64,000 bases of DNA from Myxococcales bacterium. GTDB lineage: Bacteria > Myxococcota_A > Bradymonadia > UBA7976 > UBA1532. The notes below the pieces were generated by a model. It did not search any database, had not been told where the DNA came from, and saw only the letters and a list, made by a program, of their open reading frames with translations. Shown here in pieces: positions 45,225 through 54,682 of the stretch; positions within the stretch are counted from its first letter, which is position 1; every line of letters starts with the position of its first letter. Location: positions 496,001 through 560,000 of the forward strand of contig JACKDP010000006.1 in the NCBI GenBank assembly GCA_020633435.1. The letters are read 5' to 3'. The translations under genes and the position numbers were made by a program.

Positions 45225-45960
45225 AGCTCCATCGGCCCCTCGGGCAGCCCGTTGATGAACTGACGTACCACGGGATCAGCGCTCTGGCGAAACTCGGCCG
45301 GCGACCCGTCGAGGTGCACGCGGCCCTGGTAGAGCATGACGATCCGGTCGGCCACGCCGAAGATGCTGCGCAGGTCGTGGGAGACGACGATGCTGGTGAC
45401 CCCCGTCTCGTCGGCCAGGCGGCGGATGAGGCGATCCACGCGGACGGCGCTCACGGGATCGAGGCCCGTCGTGGGCTCGTCGAAGACGACGTACATGGGA
45501 TCCAGCGTGAGGGCGCGGGCGATGGCGACGCGCTTGCGCAGGCCGTCGCCGATGTCGCTCGGGTAGCGGTCCGCCAGGCGCTCCATCTGCACCAGCGCCA
45601 GCTTCTCCCGCGCGGCCACCAGGCTCTCGGCCTGGCTCAGGCCCCGGTGCTTGCGGATGGGCAGCGCCACGTTCTCGACCAGCGTCATGCTGTCGAAGAG
45701 CGTGCTGTGCTGGAACACCATCGCGCAGCGCTTGCGCAGCGGGTAGAAGTCCTTCTCGCTGAACCCGGTAATGTCTTGACCTTCAAAGAGAATCTGCCCC
45801 GAGTCGGGCCGCAGCAGCCCGAGCAGGTGCTTGACCAGCACGCTCTTGCCGGCGCCGCTCTTGCCGATGATGAAGACGATCTGCCCCGGGTGCACGGTGA
45901 GGCTCACGTCCGCCAGCACCACCTGCCGGCCGAACGCCTTGCTGACGTGCAGGAACTCGA

Positions 45961-45964
<4 letters not shown>
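45221..45964 (-). CDS. mlaF: MCE/Mla transporter ATPase B, degenerate signature motif
   Basis: A 247-residue ABC ATPase from a GTG at 45964 (GTGA overlap with the permease). Walker A GKSGAGKS (34-41), Q-loop FQHSTLFD, Walker B YVVFDEPTTGLDP with catalytic Glu163, and H-loop IVVSHD are intact. The ABC signature, normally LSGGM, reads IGDGL (138-142), losing the key Ser and first Gly that contact the ATP of the partner subunit. The second ATPase in the operon has the opposite pattern, suggesting a heterodimer with one functional site. Confidence 0.9.
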
Positions 45965-46727
<763 letters not shown>

Positions 46728-46728
<1 letters not shown>

Positions 46729-47498
46729 CAGCCCAGCAGCGTCGTGAGGAAGTAGTCGAACACGAAGATGCCCACGGCCGAGGCCACCACGCACGCGTTG
46801 ACGGCGCGGCCCACGCCCGGGGCCCCGCCCCGCACGCCCAGGCCGAAGGCGCAGCTCACCACGCCGATGAGGAGCCCGAACGCGGTCGCCTTGGTGAGCC
46901 CGTTGAGGAAGTCGTCGACCTTCACGTACTCCACGAAGGAGTTCCAGAAAACGAACGGATCCACCTCGATCAAGCCCCAGCCCGTCGCCACGCCGCCGAG
47001 CAGCGCGAAGAGGCTGCCGATGCCGAAGAGCAGGGCCATCATCGAGACCATCGCCAGGATGCGGGGCATGACCAGGTAGTCGACGGGATCGATGGCGAGG
47101 GCGCGCAGGGCGTCGACCTGCTCCGTCACCACCATCGTGCCCAGCTCGGCCGTGGCGTTGGCCCCCACCCGCCCGCTGAACATGAGGCCGATGAGCAGCG
47201 GCCCGATCTCGCGGAAGACCGAGAAGCCGAAGCCCCAGCCCACCACCTCGTAGGCCCGCAGCTTCACGACGTAGGTGCCGACCTGCAGGACGGTGATGGC
47301 GCCGGCGAAGAAGGCGGTGACGGCCACGATGGGCAGGGAGCGCACGCCGACGCGGTACAGGCAGCGCCACGTCTCGAAGCGGTCGAGGCGGGGCCGGATG
47401 GCCGCCCGGGCCACCTGGCCGGTGAACAGGGACAGCTCCCCCACCACCAGCGCCAGGCGCAGGAACCAGTCGCCGACGAGGTCGAGCGCCCGCGTCAC
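46728..47498 (-). CDS. mlaE: MlaE-type permease A
   Basis: A 256-residue MlaE/YrbE permease starting at a GTG (47498) inside the stop of ATPase A. Family motif RVGANATAELGTMVVTEQVDALRAL and upstream IVAVTAFFAGAITVLQVGTYV are present, followed by three to four further hydrophobic helices. Paired with permease B through a TGATG junction. Having two non-identical permeases is as in mycobacterial YrbEA/YrbEB, but those have a single ATPase. Confidence 0.92.
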
Positions 47499-48223
47499 TC
47501 GATGCCCTCGCCCGTCATGAAGCGGCGCACGGCCGGGGCGGCGTGGCGCGCCTCGTCCGGCGTCCCCTCGAAGATCAGGTGGCCGCGCTCCAGCATGGCG
47601 AACCGATCGCAGATGGGGCGCAGGGCGTCTACTTCATGGCTCACGATGATGGCGGTGGCCCGGTTCTCGGCCTGGAGCTGCTTGAGCAGGGCGAAGATGC
47701 GGTTGGTGGTCACCGGATCGAGGCCGGCCGTCGGATCGTCGCAGAGCATGATGGGCGGGTCGTGCACGGTGGCGCGGGCCAGGCAGACGCGCTTCTTCAT
47801 GCCGCCCGAGAGCTCGCCGGGCAGCTTCGGGCCGATGTCGGGCAGGTGGACCTGCGCGAGGCGGCGCGCGACGCGGGCGTCGATGTCGCGGGGGGCGGCC
47901 GCGCCCAGGCGGCGCAGCGGGAACGCGATGTTCTCGGCCACCGAGAGGTAGTCGAACAGGGCGTAGTTCTGGAAGATCATGCCGATGCGGCCCCGGAGGG
48001 CCATCCGGGCCGGCTCGGCGAGCCGGTTCACCTCGACTCCATCGACGATGACGCGGCCCGCGTCCGGCTCGATGAGACCACAGATCAGCTTGAGAATCAG
48101 AGACTTGCCGGCGCCCCCTTCACCAATCAGGGCCAGGGTGCCGCCGGCGGGGACGTGCAGGCTGACGTCGGTGAGGACGGGCACGCCGCCGAAGCTCTTG
48201 TGGACGCCCTCCAGGCGGATCAC
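47495..48223 (-). CDS. mlaF: MCE/Mla transporter ATPase A, Walker-B Glu replaced by Asp
   Basis: A 242-residue ABC ATPase from a GTG (48223) overlapping the TPR-lipoprotein stop by 4 bp. Walker A GEGGAGKS (34-41), Q-loop FQNYALFD, intact signature LSGGM (138-142) and H-loop IIVSHEVD. The Walker B block reads IMLCDDPTAGLDP: the catalytic base at position 163 is Asp, not Glu (codon GAT on the coding strand). Asp at this place is typical of non-hydrolysing sites in heterodimeric ABC transporters. It complements ATPase B, which keeps Glu163 but lacks the signature. Confidence 0.9.
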   Translation of the reverse strand: MIRLEGVHKSFGGVPVLTDVSLHVPAGGTLALIGEGGAGKSLILKLICGLIEPDAGRVIVDGVEVNRLAEPARMALRGRIGMIFQNYALFDYLSVAENIAFPLRRLGAAAPRDIDARVARRLAQVHLPDIGPKLPGELSGGMKKRVCLARATVHDPPIMLCDDPTAGLDPVTTNRIFALLKQLQAENRATAIIVSHEVDALRPICDRFAMLERGHLIFEGTPDEARHAAPAVRRFMTGEGIE

Positions 48224-49302
48224 GGCGCCTCCGCGAGGGGGGGCGGGGCGAGACGCGCGGCGTCCATCGGCCAGGGCCGGGGGCTCTCGGCGGCCAGGAG
48301 CGCCTTCGCCTCGGCGCCGTGGCGGCTCTCGGGCTGCTCGCGCAGCAGGGCCTGCAGCGAGGCGCGGCCGGCGGCCACGTCGCCCGCGGCGATCTGGGCG
48401 TGGGCCAGGGCGAGCCAGGCGTCGTCGCGCAGGGTGCTGGTGGGGAAGTCGGCCAGGAAGGCCTGGTAGGCCCAGACGGCCGCCTTCGGGTCGCGCCGGC
48501 CGTGGTAGCGCAGGGCGCCGATCTGCAGGGCGGCGTCGTCGAGCAGCGGGCTGCGGTAGGAGCCGACGAGCAGGCTGGCCTCGTTGCGCAGGTCGACGAG
48601 GGCCTGGCAGGCGGCCTCCGCCTCGGCCCACTGGCCCTGGCGGGCGTGCAGACCCGCCAGCGCCCAGAGCGCGTCGTCGGCCAGCGGGCTGTCGGGGAAC
48701 GTCTCCACCAGGCGCCGCAGGTCGGCGCGCGCGCCCGCCAGATCGGCGAGGCCCCGGGCCCGCAGGAAGGCGGCCCACCAGAGGGCGTTGTCGGCCACCG
48801 TGAAGCGCTGGTGGCGGCGAGAGACGCCGTCGAGCCAGTCCACGAGCTCGACGAGCTCCTCGGGCAGGTTGCCGTGGGTGGCCAGGAACTTCACCGCCTT
48901 GTCGGCGGCGGCGCTGTCGGGGAAGCGGTCGACGAGGGCGCGCAGGGCCTCGCCCCCCGTGGCCTCGCCCCGGTCGATGGCGTCCATGGCCTGCTGGTAG
49001 GCGGCCAGGGCGGCGCGCTCCTCGGTGGGGCCGGTGGCCACGGCGCCGAAGAGGGTGTCGGCGCCGGCGGCGTCCCCGCGCTGGCGGGCCACGGTGGCGA
49101 GGCGGTACAGGGCCATGGCCCGCGCCTCCGGATCGACGGTCGTCTCGGCCACCCGGGTGAACTGCGCCTGGGCGTCGTCCAGGGCGCCCGCGGCGAGGGC
49201 GCGCTCCCCGGCGGCGAGGGCGTCGGCGTCCGGTGACCGCGGCCCGGGCTCGGCGCCACAGGCCGCCAGCAGCCCGGCGAGGGCGAGGGCGCGCCCCCTC
49301 AT
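48220..49302 (-). CDS. TPR-repeat lipoprotein
   Basis: A 360-residue lipoprotein (LAGLLAACGAE) made of Ala/Leu-rich helical pairs with TPR signatures: ALDDAQAQFTRVAE, MALYRLATVARQRGDAAGADTLFG, LRRLVETFPDSPLADDALWALAGLHARQGQWAEAE, AWLALAHAQIAAGDVAAGRASL. The form is like Tol-Pal-associated CpoB/YbgF or BamD-type scaffolds. It is coupled to ltaE upstream (ATGA) and to the Mla ATPase downstream (GTGA), so a role as outer-membrane scaffold for the lipid transporter is plausible but inferred. Confidence 0.82.
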   Translation of the reverse strand: MRGRALALAGLLAACGAEPGPRSPDADALAAGERALAAGALDDAQAQFTRVAETTVDPEARAMALYRLATVARQRGDAAGADTLFGAVATGPTEERAALAAYQQAMDAIDRGEATGGEALRALVDRFPDSAAADKAVKFLATHGNLPEELVELVDWLDGVSRRHQRFTVADNALWWAAFLRARGLADLAGARADLRRLVETFPDSPLADDALWALAGLHARQGQWAEAEAACQALVDLRNEASLLVGSYRSPLLDDAALQIGALRYHGRRDPKAAVWAYQAFLADFPTSTLRDDAWLALAHAQIAAGDVAAGRASLQALLREQPESRHGAEAKALLAAESPRPWPMDAARLAPPPLAEAP

Positions 49303-50327
49303 GCGCCGAGGACGGCCGTGACGGCGGCGATGGCCCGGGTCAGGCCGTCATCGTCCACGTCGCGGTGGAAGACCGCCCGGATGGCGTCGGGGCCGAACGG
49401 CAGCACGCGCACCTGGTCGGCCAGCGCCGCGCACACGTCTGCCGGCGCGCGGCCGGGCACGCGGAAGATGACGATGTTGGACTGCACGCTGGCCACGTCC
49501 AGCTCCACGGCGGGCAGGGCCGCGAGGGCCTCGGCCAGGGCGCGGGCGCGGGCGTGGTCGGCGGCCAGGTCGGGGATGTGGTGGGCCAGCGCGTGCAAGC
49601 CCGCGGCGGCCAGGATGCCCGCCTGCCGCATGCCCCCGCCCAGCATCTTCCGGTAGCGGTGGGCCCGCCGGATGAAGGCCGCCGAGCCGCAGAGGACGGA
49701 CCCGACAGGCGCCCCCAACCCCTTGGAAAGACACAGAGAAACCGAGTCGGCCTGCCCGGCGAAGGCGGCCAGCGGCGCGCCCGTGGCGCAGGCCGCGTTG
49801 AAGAGGCGGGCGCCGTCGATGTGCACGCGCAGCCCCGCGGCCCGCGCGGCGGCGACGACCTCGGCCAGGGCCGCCGGCCCCATCACCTTGCCGCCCCCGC
49901 GGTTGTGGGTGTTCTCGACCATCAGCAGCGTCGAGGGCGGGATGTGGCCGGCCGCGTCGGTGGTGTGGGCGGCGGCGCGCACCTCCGCCGGGGTGAAGTG
50001 GCCGCCGCGCCCGACGACGGTGAACTGGACGCCCGCCAGGACGGCCCCGGCGCCGCTCTCGTAGAGGTAGGCGTGGGCGCCCTCGCCGACGAGCACGTCG
50101 TCGCCCCGCTGGCACCAGCTCAGGATGGCGAGCTGGTTGCCCATGGTGCCCGAGGGCACGAACAGGCCCGCCTCCTGGCCGGCCAGGGCCGCGGCCTTCG
50201 CCTCCAGGGCCCGGACGGTGGGATCTTCGCCGAAGACGTCATCCCCCACCTCGGCGGCGGCCATGGCGGCCCGCATCGCGGCGGTCGGGGTGGTCAGGGT
50301 GTCGGAGCGCAGGTCGACGGGCAGCAT
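49299..50327 (-). CDS. ltaE: Low-specificity L-threonine aldolase
   Basis: A 342-residue PLP enzyme of fold type I that cleaves threonine/allo-threonine to glycine and acetaldehyde. Diagnostic stretches: LRSDTLTTPTAAMRAAM near the start, GDDVFGEDPTV, FVPSGTMGNQLA, ENTHNRGGGKVM, VHIDGARLFNA and the PLP-lysine in SLCLSKGLGAPVGS. The ATG at 50327 is preceded by GAGGGG at six bases; another ATG two codons earlier abuts that RBS. Metabolically unrelated to the lipid transporter genes downstream but translationally coupled to the TPR lipoprotein. Confidence 0.93.
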   Translation of the reverse strand: MLPVDLRSDTLTTPTAAMRAAMAAAEVGDDVFGEDPTVRALEAKAAALAGQEAGLFVPSGTMGNQLAILSWCQRGDDVLVGEGAHAYLYESGAGAVLAGVQFTVVGRGGHFTPAEVRAAAHTTDAAGHIPPSTLLMVENTHNRGGGKVMGPAALAEVVAAARAAGLRVHIDGARLFNAACATGAPLAAFAGQADSVSLCLSKGLGAPVGSVLCGSAAFIRRAHRYRKMLGGGMRQAGILAAAGLHALAHHIPDLAADHARARALAEALAALPAVELDVASVQSNIVIFRVPGRAPADVCAALADQVRVLPFGPDAIRAVFHRDVDDDGLTRAIAAVTAVLGA

Positions 50328-50337
50328 GGCCATCCCC

Positions 50338-50847
50338 TCAGAGCGAGAGCGCCAGGGCGATCTCGGGGTAGATCTCGTCGCACTCCTCGAAGACCTGCTG
50401 GTCGCAGTTGAGGATCTTCTCGTAGGCGGCGCCCAGGCCCACGTAGGTGCGGCCCGAGACGAAGAAGAGGCCGGCGCGGCCGCCGATCGAGTCCACGTCC
50501 TTGATGGCCTGCCCGTCCACGTCGCCGAAGAACTGGTGGCGGAAGAAGCCGCCGATGTACGGCTTGATGGGGTCGACCTGCCAGAACACGTAGCGAAGCT
50601 GCGGGCTCAGCGTGAAGATCGACGGCTCCGCGCCGAAGAACGCCTGCCCGTCCAGGCCCACCTCGAGGCCGTGGGCGGCGTAGTAGCCGAGGCCCAGCCC
50701 GATGGTGATGTAGCGCTGGCCGAACTGGCCCGACGTGCCGCCCCCGAGCGAGACGCGCGTCTTGCCGCGGGCGAAGGGGCCGGGGTCGGGGGCCGCGACC
50801 GCCAGGCCGGGCGCGAGGAGCAGGCAGACAAGCAGGATGCGGCGCAT
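50338..50847 (-). CDS. Small outer-membrane beta-barrel protein
   Basis: A 169-residue protein with a Sec signal (ending LAVAAPDPG) and alternating amphipathic strands separated by short turns: RVSLGGGTSGQFGQRYITIGLGLGYY, LSPQLRYVFWQ, IGGFFRHQFFGD, YVGLGAAYEKIL. That is the pattern of eight-stranded OmpW/OmpA-type barrels. Two Cys (NCDQQVFEECDE) in one extracellular loop may form a disulfide. It is the first gene of the operon that ends with the MCE transporter, 10 bp before ltaE, so an outer-membrane role linked to lipid transport is possible. Confidence 0.8.
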   Translation of the reverse strand: MRRILLVCLLLAPGLAVAAPDPGPFARGKTRVSLGGGTSGQFGQRYITIGLGLGYYAAHGLEVGLDGQAFFGAEPSIFTLSPQLRYVFWQVDPIKPYIGGFFRHQFFGDVDGQAIKDVDSIGGRAGLFFVSGRTYVGLGAAYEKILNCDQQVFEECDEIYPEIALALSL

Positions 50848-50983
50848 GGTTCCTCCGTGAAGCGCGGGGACTCTACCGCGAAAAGCACCTGGGCGTCCCC
50901 CCGAGGATGGACGGCGGGCGCCTCGTCTGCTATCGACGGCCGCCGCCCGCGCCCCCTGGCGCCGGGCCGCGGGAGGATGAGAG

Positions 50984-53221
50984 ATGACGCGACGCTTCTG
51001 GATGAGCGGGCTGGTGGCCCTGGCGCTGGTGGGCTGTGACGACGAGGCCGGCAGCGATCCGCCGGCCATGAACGCCGACGCGACGGTGCCCGCCGCCGAC
51101 ATGGCCCCGCCCCCGGCCGACATGGCCCCGCCCCCGGCCGACATGGCCCCGCCGCCGGCCGACATGGCCCCGCCCCCGGCCGACATGGGCCCGCCGCCCA
51201 TGGGGGGCCCCCCCGGCAGCGCCTGCGGCTGCGACGCGGAGTGCGAGGCCGTCGACGGCCAGGCCGGCGTCTGCGTGCTGGGCGTCTGCATGGTCGCGCC
51301 GAGCGCGGCGTGCGGCGGCGGCGAGGTGGCGGGCTGCCCGGAGGGCTTCCAGTGCTGGAGCCTGTCGGGCGGCGCGGGCCCCTTCTGCTGGCCCGACTGC
51401 GACCACATCGGCGAGGCGAGCTGCGCGGGCGCCTGCGACGGCGACGGCTCGTGCGCGCCCGCCGACGGCAACAGCTGCGACGCCGCGTGCAGCACCTACT
51501 GCGGCGGCAGCGCGGTGACGGGCGACATCGGCGGCGCCTGCGAGGACGACAGCGACTGCGGCGGCGCGACGTGCTACCTGGCCGAGGGCTGGGTCGAAGG
51601 CTACTGCCTGGAGTTCGGCTGCGGGGACGCCGGGGCCGAGTGCGGCAGCGGCGGCCTGTGCATCTCGGGCCTGGCCGACGACAACGTCTGCATGGGCGCC
51701 TGCGACGCCGAGGGCGGCTGCCGGCCCGGCTACCGCTGCGCCCAGACCGACGACGGCAACATCTGCTTCGCCGGCTGCGGCGGCGACGAGGACTGCCCGG
51801 CGGGCATGGTCTGCAACGCCGACGAGATCTGCGTCGTCGACTTCCGCTGCTCGCCGGCCCGCCCGGTGGAGGGCGAGTGCCCGGCCGGCCAGCTCTGCGT
51901 GGACGGGGCCTGCGAGGCCTTCGCCTGCGCCCAGGACGGCCCGCTGGAGCCCAACGAGGACGCCGCCGGCGCCTCCCCGGTGGACGCGGCCGTCGAGGGC
52001 CTGCAGATCTGCGCCGACGACCACGACTGGTTCCGGTTCAGCCCCACCGAGGCCGACGTGATCTACCAGGTGGGCCAGCACTCCCAGTGGGGCTCGGGCG
52101 ACCTGGACGCGACGCTGGTCGACGCCGACGGCGCCGTGCGCGACCAGACGTGGCTGCTGCCCGATGGCTACCACGACGAGAACCCCCGCGGCCCCATGGA
52201 CCTGGAGATCGCCGGCCTCGTCGGCCACCCCGACGCCGCCGACTTCTTCGTGCATGTGTTCGGCAGCCGCGGCGCCGTGAACGCCTATGACCTGTTCTAC
52301 GCCACCCGCCCCTACCGCGACGGGCCCGACTGCGAGGGCGCGGGCTTCACCCAGCAGGAGTGCCGGGGCATCACCCCCCGCGGCACGCTGGATGTGAGCC
52401 AGTACATGGTCTTCCCGGCCGGGCATGACGCCGATCCCTACATCGGCAACGGCGTCTTCTTCGCCAGCGGCCTGTCCAACTCCAACACCCCGACCTACGT
52501 CCCGAGCTCGGCCCACTGGGCGCGCCGCGAGATGGTCATGGCCATCCGGCACGCCATCCACGTCGTCCAGGAGACCTACCCGGGCACCGGCCCCCTGGGC
52601 ATCGGCGAGATCTCCATGCGCGACGGCAGCACCCCCAACGGCCACCCCAACTTCACGCACTACTACGGCGCCAACGTCGACCTCGCGTACTACATCCGCG
52701 AGGAGGCCCAGCGCGGCTGGGGCAACCTGGTCTACCGCCCCATCTGCAGCGACAAGGCGCGCCTGAGCGACTGGAGCGACGTCGACACCGACGGCCGCAC
52801 CGGGCACTACGGCGAGTGCGTCCCGGGCTCCGACATGACCCACATCGTCGACATCCCCCGCACCGCGCTGCTGCTGGCCACGATGTGCGGCACGGGCCGC
52901 GTGCGCGTCTTCGGCGTCGACACCTCCATCGAGGCGCAGCTCAAGACGGAGTACCGCCGCCTGCGCGACGCCGGCACCATCACCCCGGCCGCCTACACCG
53001 CCTGCATGCGCTCCCAGGCCAGCGCCAACGACGATGGGAGCTGGGTCTGGCACTTCAACCACAGCCATGTGTCGTTCTGCGCCGAGGACTGCCCCGACCA
53101 GAAGGCCGACCTGGTGGAGCGTCTGGACGTGAACCTGGACTGGACGCAGCGCGTTTCCCTGCCCCGGGAGCCCGCGACCTTCACCCCGGCCGTCTGGCCC
53201 CGCGAGGTCGCGCCCCGCTAA
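50984..53221 (+). CDS. Cys-rich lipoprotein with C-terminal LAS-type (MepA-like) peptidase domain
   Basis: A 745-residue lipoprotein (VALALVGCDDE). Four exact MAPPPAD repeats form a stalk. About 270 residues of EGF/dickkopf-like Cys modules follow (CGCDAECEAVDGQAGVC, CEDDSDCGGATC, CGGDEDCPAGMVC), then a beta domain like bacterial pre-peptidase C (LEPNEDAAGAS...DDHDWFRFSP). The C-terminal 270 residues contain FTHYYGANVDLAYY (HxxxxxxD) and WHFNHSHVSF (HxH), the zinc-ligand pattern of LAS endopeptidases such as MepA (penicillin-insensitive murein endopeptidase). Likely surface-anchored and peptidoglycan-directed. Confidence 0.78.
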   Translation: MTRRFWMSGLVALALVGCDDEAGSDPPAMNADATVPAADMAPPPADMAPPPADMAPPPADMAPPPADMGPPPMGGPPGSACGCDAECEAVDGQAGVCVLGVCMVAPSAACGGGEVAGCPEGFQCWSLSGGAGPFCWPDCDHIGEASCAGACDGDGSCAPADGNSCDAACSTYCGGSAVTGDIGGACEDDSDCGGATCYLAEGWVEGYCLEFGCGDAGAECGSGGLCISGLADDNVCMGACDAEGGCRPGYRCAQTDDGNICFAGCGGDEDCPAGMVCNADEICVVDFRCSPARPVEGECPAGQLCVDGACEAFACAQDGPLEPNEDAAGASPVDAAVEGLQICADDHDWFRFSPTEADVIYQVGQHSQWGSGDLDATLVDADGAVRDQTWLLPDGYHDENPRGPMDLEIAGLVGHPDAADFFVHVFGSRGAVNAYDLFYATRPYRDGPDCEGAGFTQQECRGITPRGTLDVSQYMVFPAGHDADPYIGNGVFFASGLSNSNTPTYVPSSAHWARREMVMAIRHAIHVVQETYPGTGPLGIGEISMRDGSTPNGHPNFTHYYGANVDLAYYIREEAQRGWGNLVYRPICSDKARLSDWSDVDTDGRTGHYGECVPGSDMTHIVDIPRTALLLATMCGTGRVRVFGVDTSIEAQLKTEYRRLRDAGTITPAAYTACMRSQASANDDGSWVWHFNHSHVSFCAEDCPDQKADLVERLDVNLDWTQRVSLPREPATFTPAVWPREVAPR
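51101..51184 (+). repeat. Four 21-bp tandem repeats encoding MAPPPAD
   Basis: Four units of ATGGCCCCGCCCCCGGCCGAC (the third has one C-to-G change) form a Pro-rich spacer between the lipid anchor and the Cys-rich part. Length may vary by slippage without breaking the frame. Confidence 0.8.
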
Positions 53222-53284
53222 GGATTTTTCTCGTCCGAGACGCTATGATGCGCCCCGTCGATCCCTCTCGACTCCGGGGGCGCC

Positions 53285-54649
53285 ATGAGCACGTTCGACA
53301 GCCAGCGACAGTCTGATCAGGCGGCCGCCGCCCCCACCACCGAGGGGGCAGCCTTCGAGGATCCGCAGCACGACGCCGCCCGCGGCCAGGCCGCCGAGGT
53401 GGCCGCCACGGACATCAGCGGCATCGCCCGGCTCGTCCTCTCGCGGATGCTCCGCGTGGGCAGCCAGGGCGAGGACGTGGGCTGGCTGCAGCGCGGCCTG
53501 AACTTCCTGGGGGACGCCCTCACCCCCGACGGCATCTTCGGCCCGCTCACCCAGGGTGCCGTCCACCGCTTCCAGGACAAGGCCGGCCTCGAGCGCGACG
53601 GCGTGGTGGGGCCGCAGACCTGGAGCCACCTCGTCGCCGACACCACGGGGGCCGCGCCGCCTGCCCATGATCCCAAGGAGATGGACCCGCGGCTGGATCG
53701 CAACGACAAGGAGATCCTCACCCACGACGGCCGAAAAATCCTTGTCGATCAGGACAATACGAACAACCGCGACCAGCAGAAGCTGCCCTGGATGAAGGGC
53801 GGCGAGTGGGACCACGCCCACATCCTGAGCCTGTGGTCCCAGGTCGACACGGACGACGCGACCATCACCGACGCGGTGCGCTGCGCGGCCAACGCCGCCC
53901 TCGCCCCCCGCATCATCCAGGGGCCCGAGTCGGTCATCGCCTTCGCCACGGAGGTGCTGGCCAAGGCCGAGCAGCTCGCCCAGAAGCCCACGACGCCCGA
54001 CGTCTACCGCGACCGCCTCTACAGCCTGCGGATGCCGGTGGTCATGGCCATCGCGTCGCTGCGCAGCAGCCACTTCTACCACAAGTTCGTCGAGCCGGTC
54101 GGGCCCATCCCCCCCGACCCGTTCCTGGGCATCGGCGGCGATCCGCTCTTCGCCGACCCGGCCAGCTACAGCGATCTGAACATCATCGCCGACGCCACCA
54201 AGCGCCTCGTGAGCGCCAACGACACCGGCTTCTCCAGCCCCGACGAGGCGGCGGCGATGCACTTCGTCGACACCGCGGAGGCGGGCCACCGCGCCATCGG
54301 CGAGACCATCGAGTCCCGCGCCGAGATGGACGCCTTCGTCGACGCGCTGCTGCCCGGCGAGTCGTACATGATCCTCGTCGACACCAGCCGCGGCGACCCG
54401 GATCCGAGCCACCCGCACGCCAACGAGGAGTCGGATCACTTCATCACGGTGGGCCGCGAGCCCGACGAGAAGGGCGGCCTGCGCTACCTGTACGACCCCT
54501 ACCCCCGCACCGGCAGCCAGATCATCTACCTGGACGCCGAGGATCGCGAGACGCGCTTCTGGCCGTACTTCGAGGTGGATCCGGCCGCCGCGGGGCGGAC
54601 GGACGTCTTCAAGCGGACGCGCATCATCAGCGCGGCGACGGCCCGCTGA
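53285..54649 (+). CDS. Peptidoglycan-binding protein with putative cysteine-peptidase-like C-terminal domain
   Basis: A 454-residue protein without a signal peptide. Residues of about 55-115 are a PG_binding_1 domain (RVGSQGEDVGWLQRGLNFLG...GIFGPLTQGAVHRFQDKAGLERDGVVGPQTW). The remaining 320 residues contain ITDAVRCAANAALA, then far downstream EESDHFITVGRE and LRYLYDPYP. The Cys-His-Asp order is as in papain/C39-like peptidases. Lack of a signal suggests export by a contractile or type VI-like system, or release by lysis; that is inference. It starts 63 bp after the MepA-like gene in the same direction. Confidence 0.72.
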   Translation: MSTFDSQRQSDQAAAAPTTEGAAFEDPQHDAARGQAAEVAATDISGIARLVLSRMLRVGSQGEDVGWLQRGLNFLGDALTPDGIFGPLTQGAVHRFQDKAGLERDGVVGPQTWSHLVADTTGAAPPAHDPKEMDPRLDRNDKEILTHDGRKILVDQDNTNNRDQQKLPWMKGGEWDHAHILSLWSQVDTDDATITDAVRCAANAALAPRIIQGPESVIAFATEVLAKAEQLAQKPTTPDVYRDRLYSLRMPVVMAIASLRSSHFYHKFVEPVGPIPPDPFLGIGGDPLFADPASYSDLNIIADATKRLVSANDTGFSSPDEAAAMHFVDTAEAGHRAIGETIESRAEMDAFVDALLPGESYMILVDTSRGDPDPSHPHANEESDHFITVGREPDEKGGLRYLYDPYPRTGSQIIYLDAEDRETRFWPYFEVDPAAAGRTDVFKRTRIISAATAR

Positions 54650-54682
54650 CGGGGCCGCCAGGCGGGCGTGCGTCGGGGCCGG

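Noticed and set aside
51101..51184. CRISPR-like array
   Set aside because: The 21-bp units are contiguous, without spacers, and are in frame inside a lipoprotein gene.
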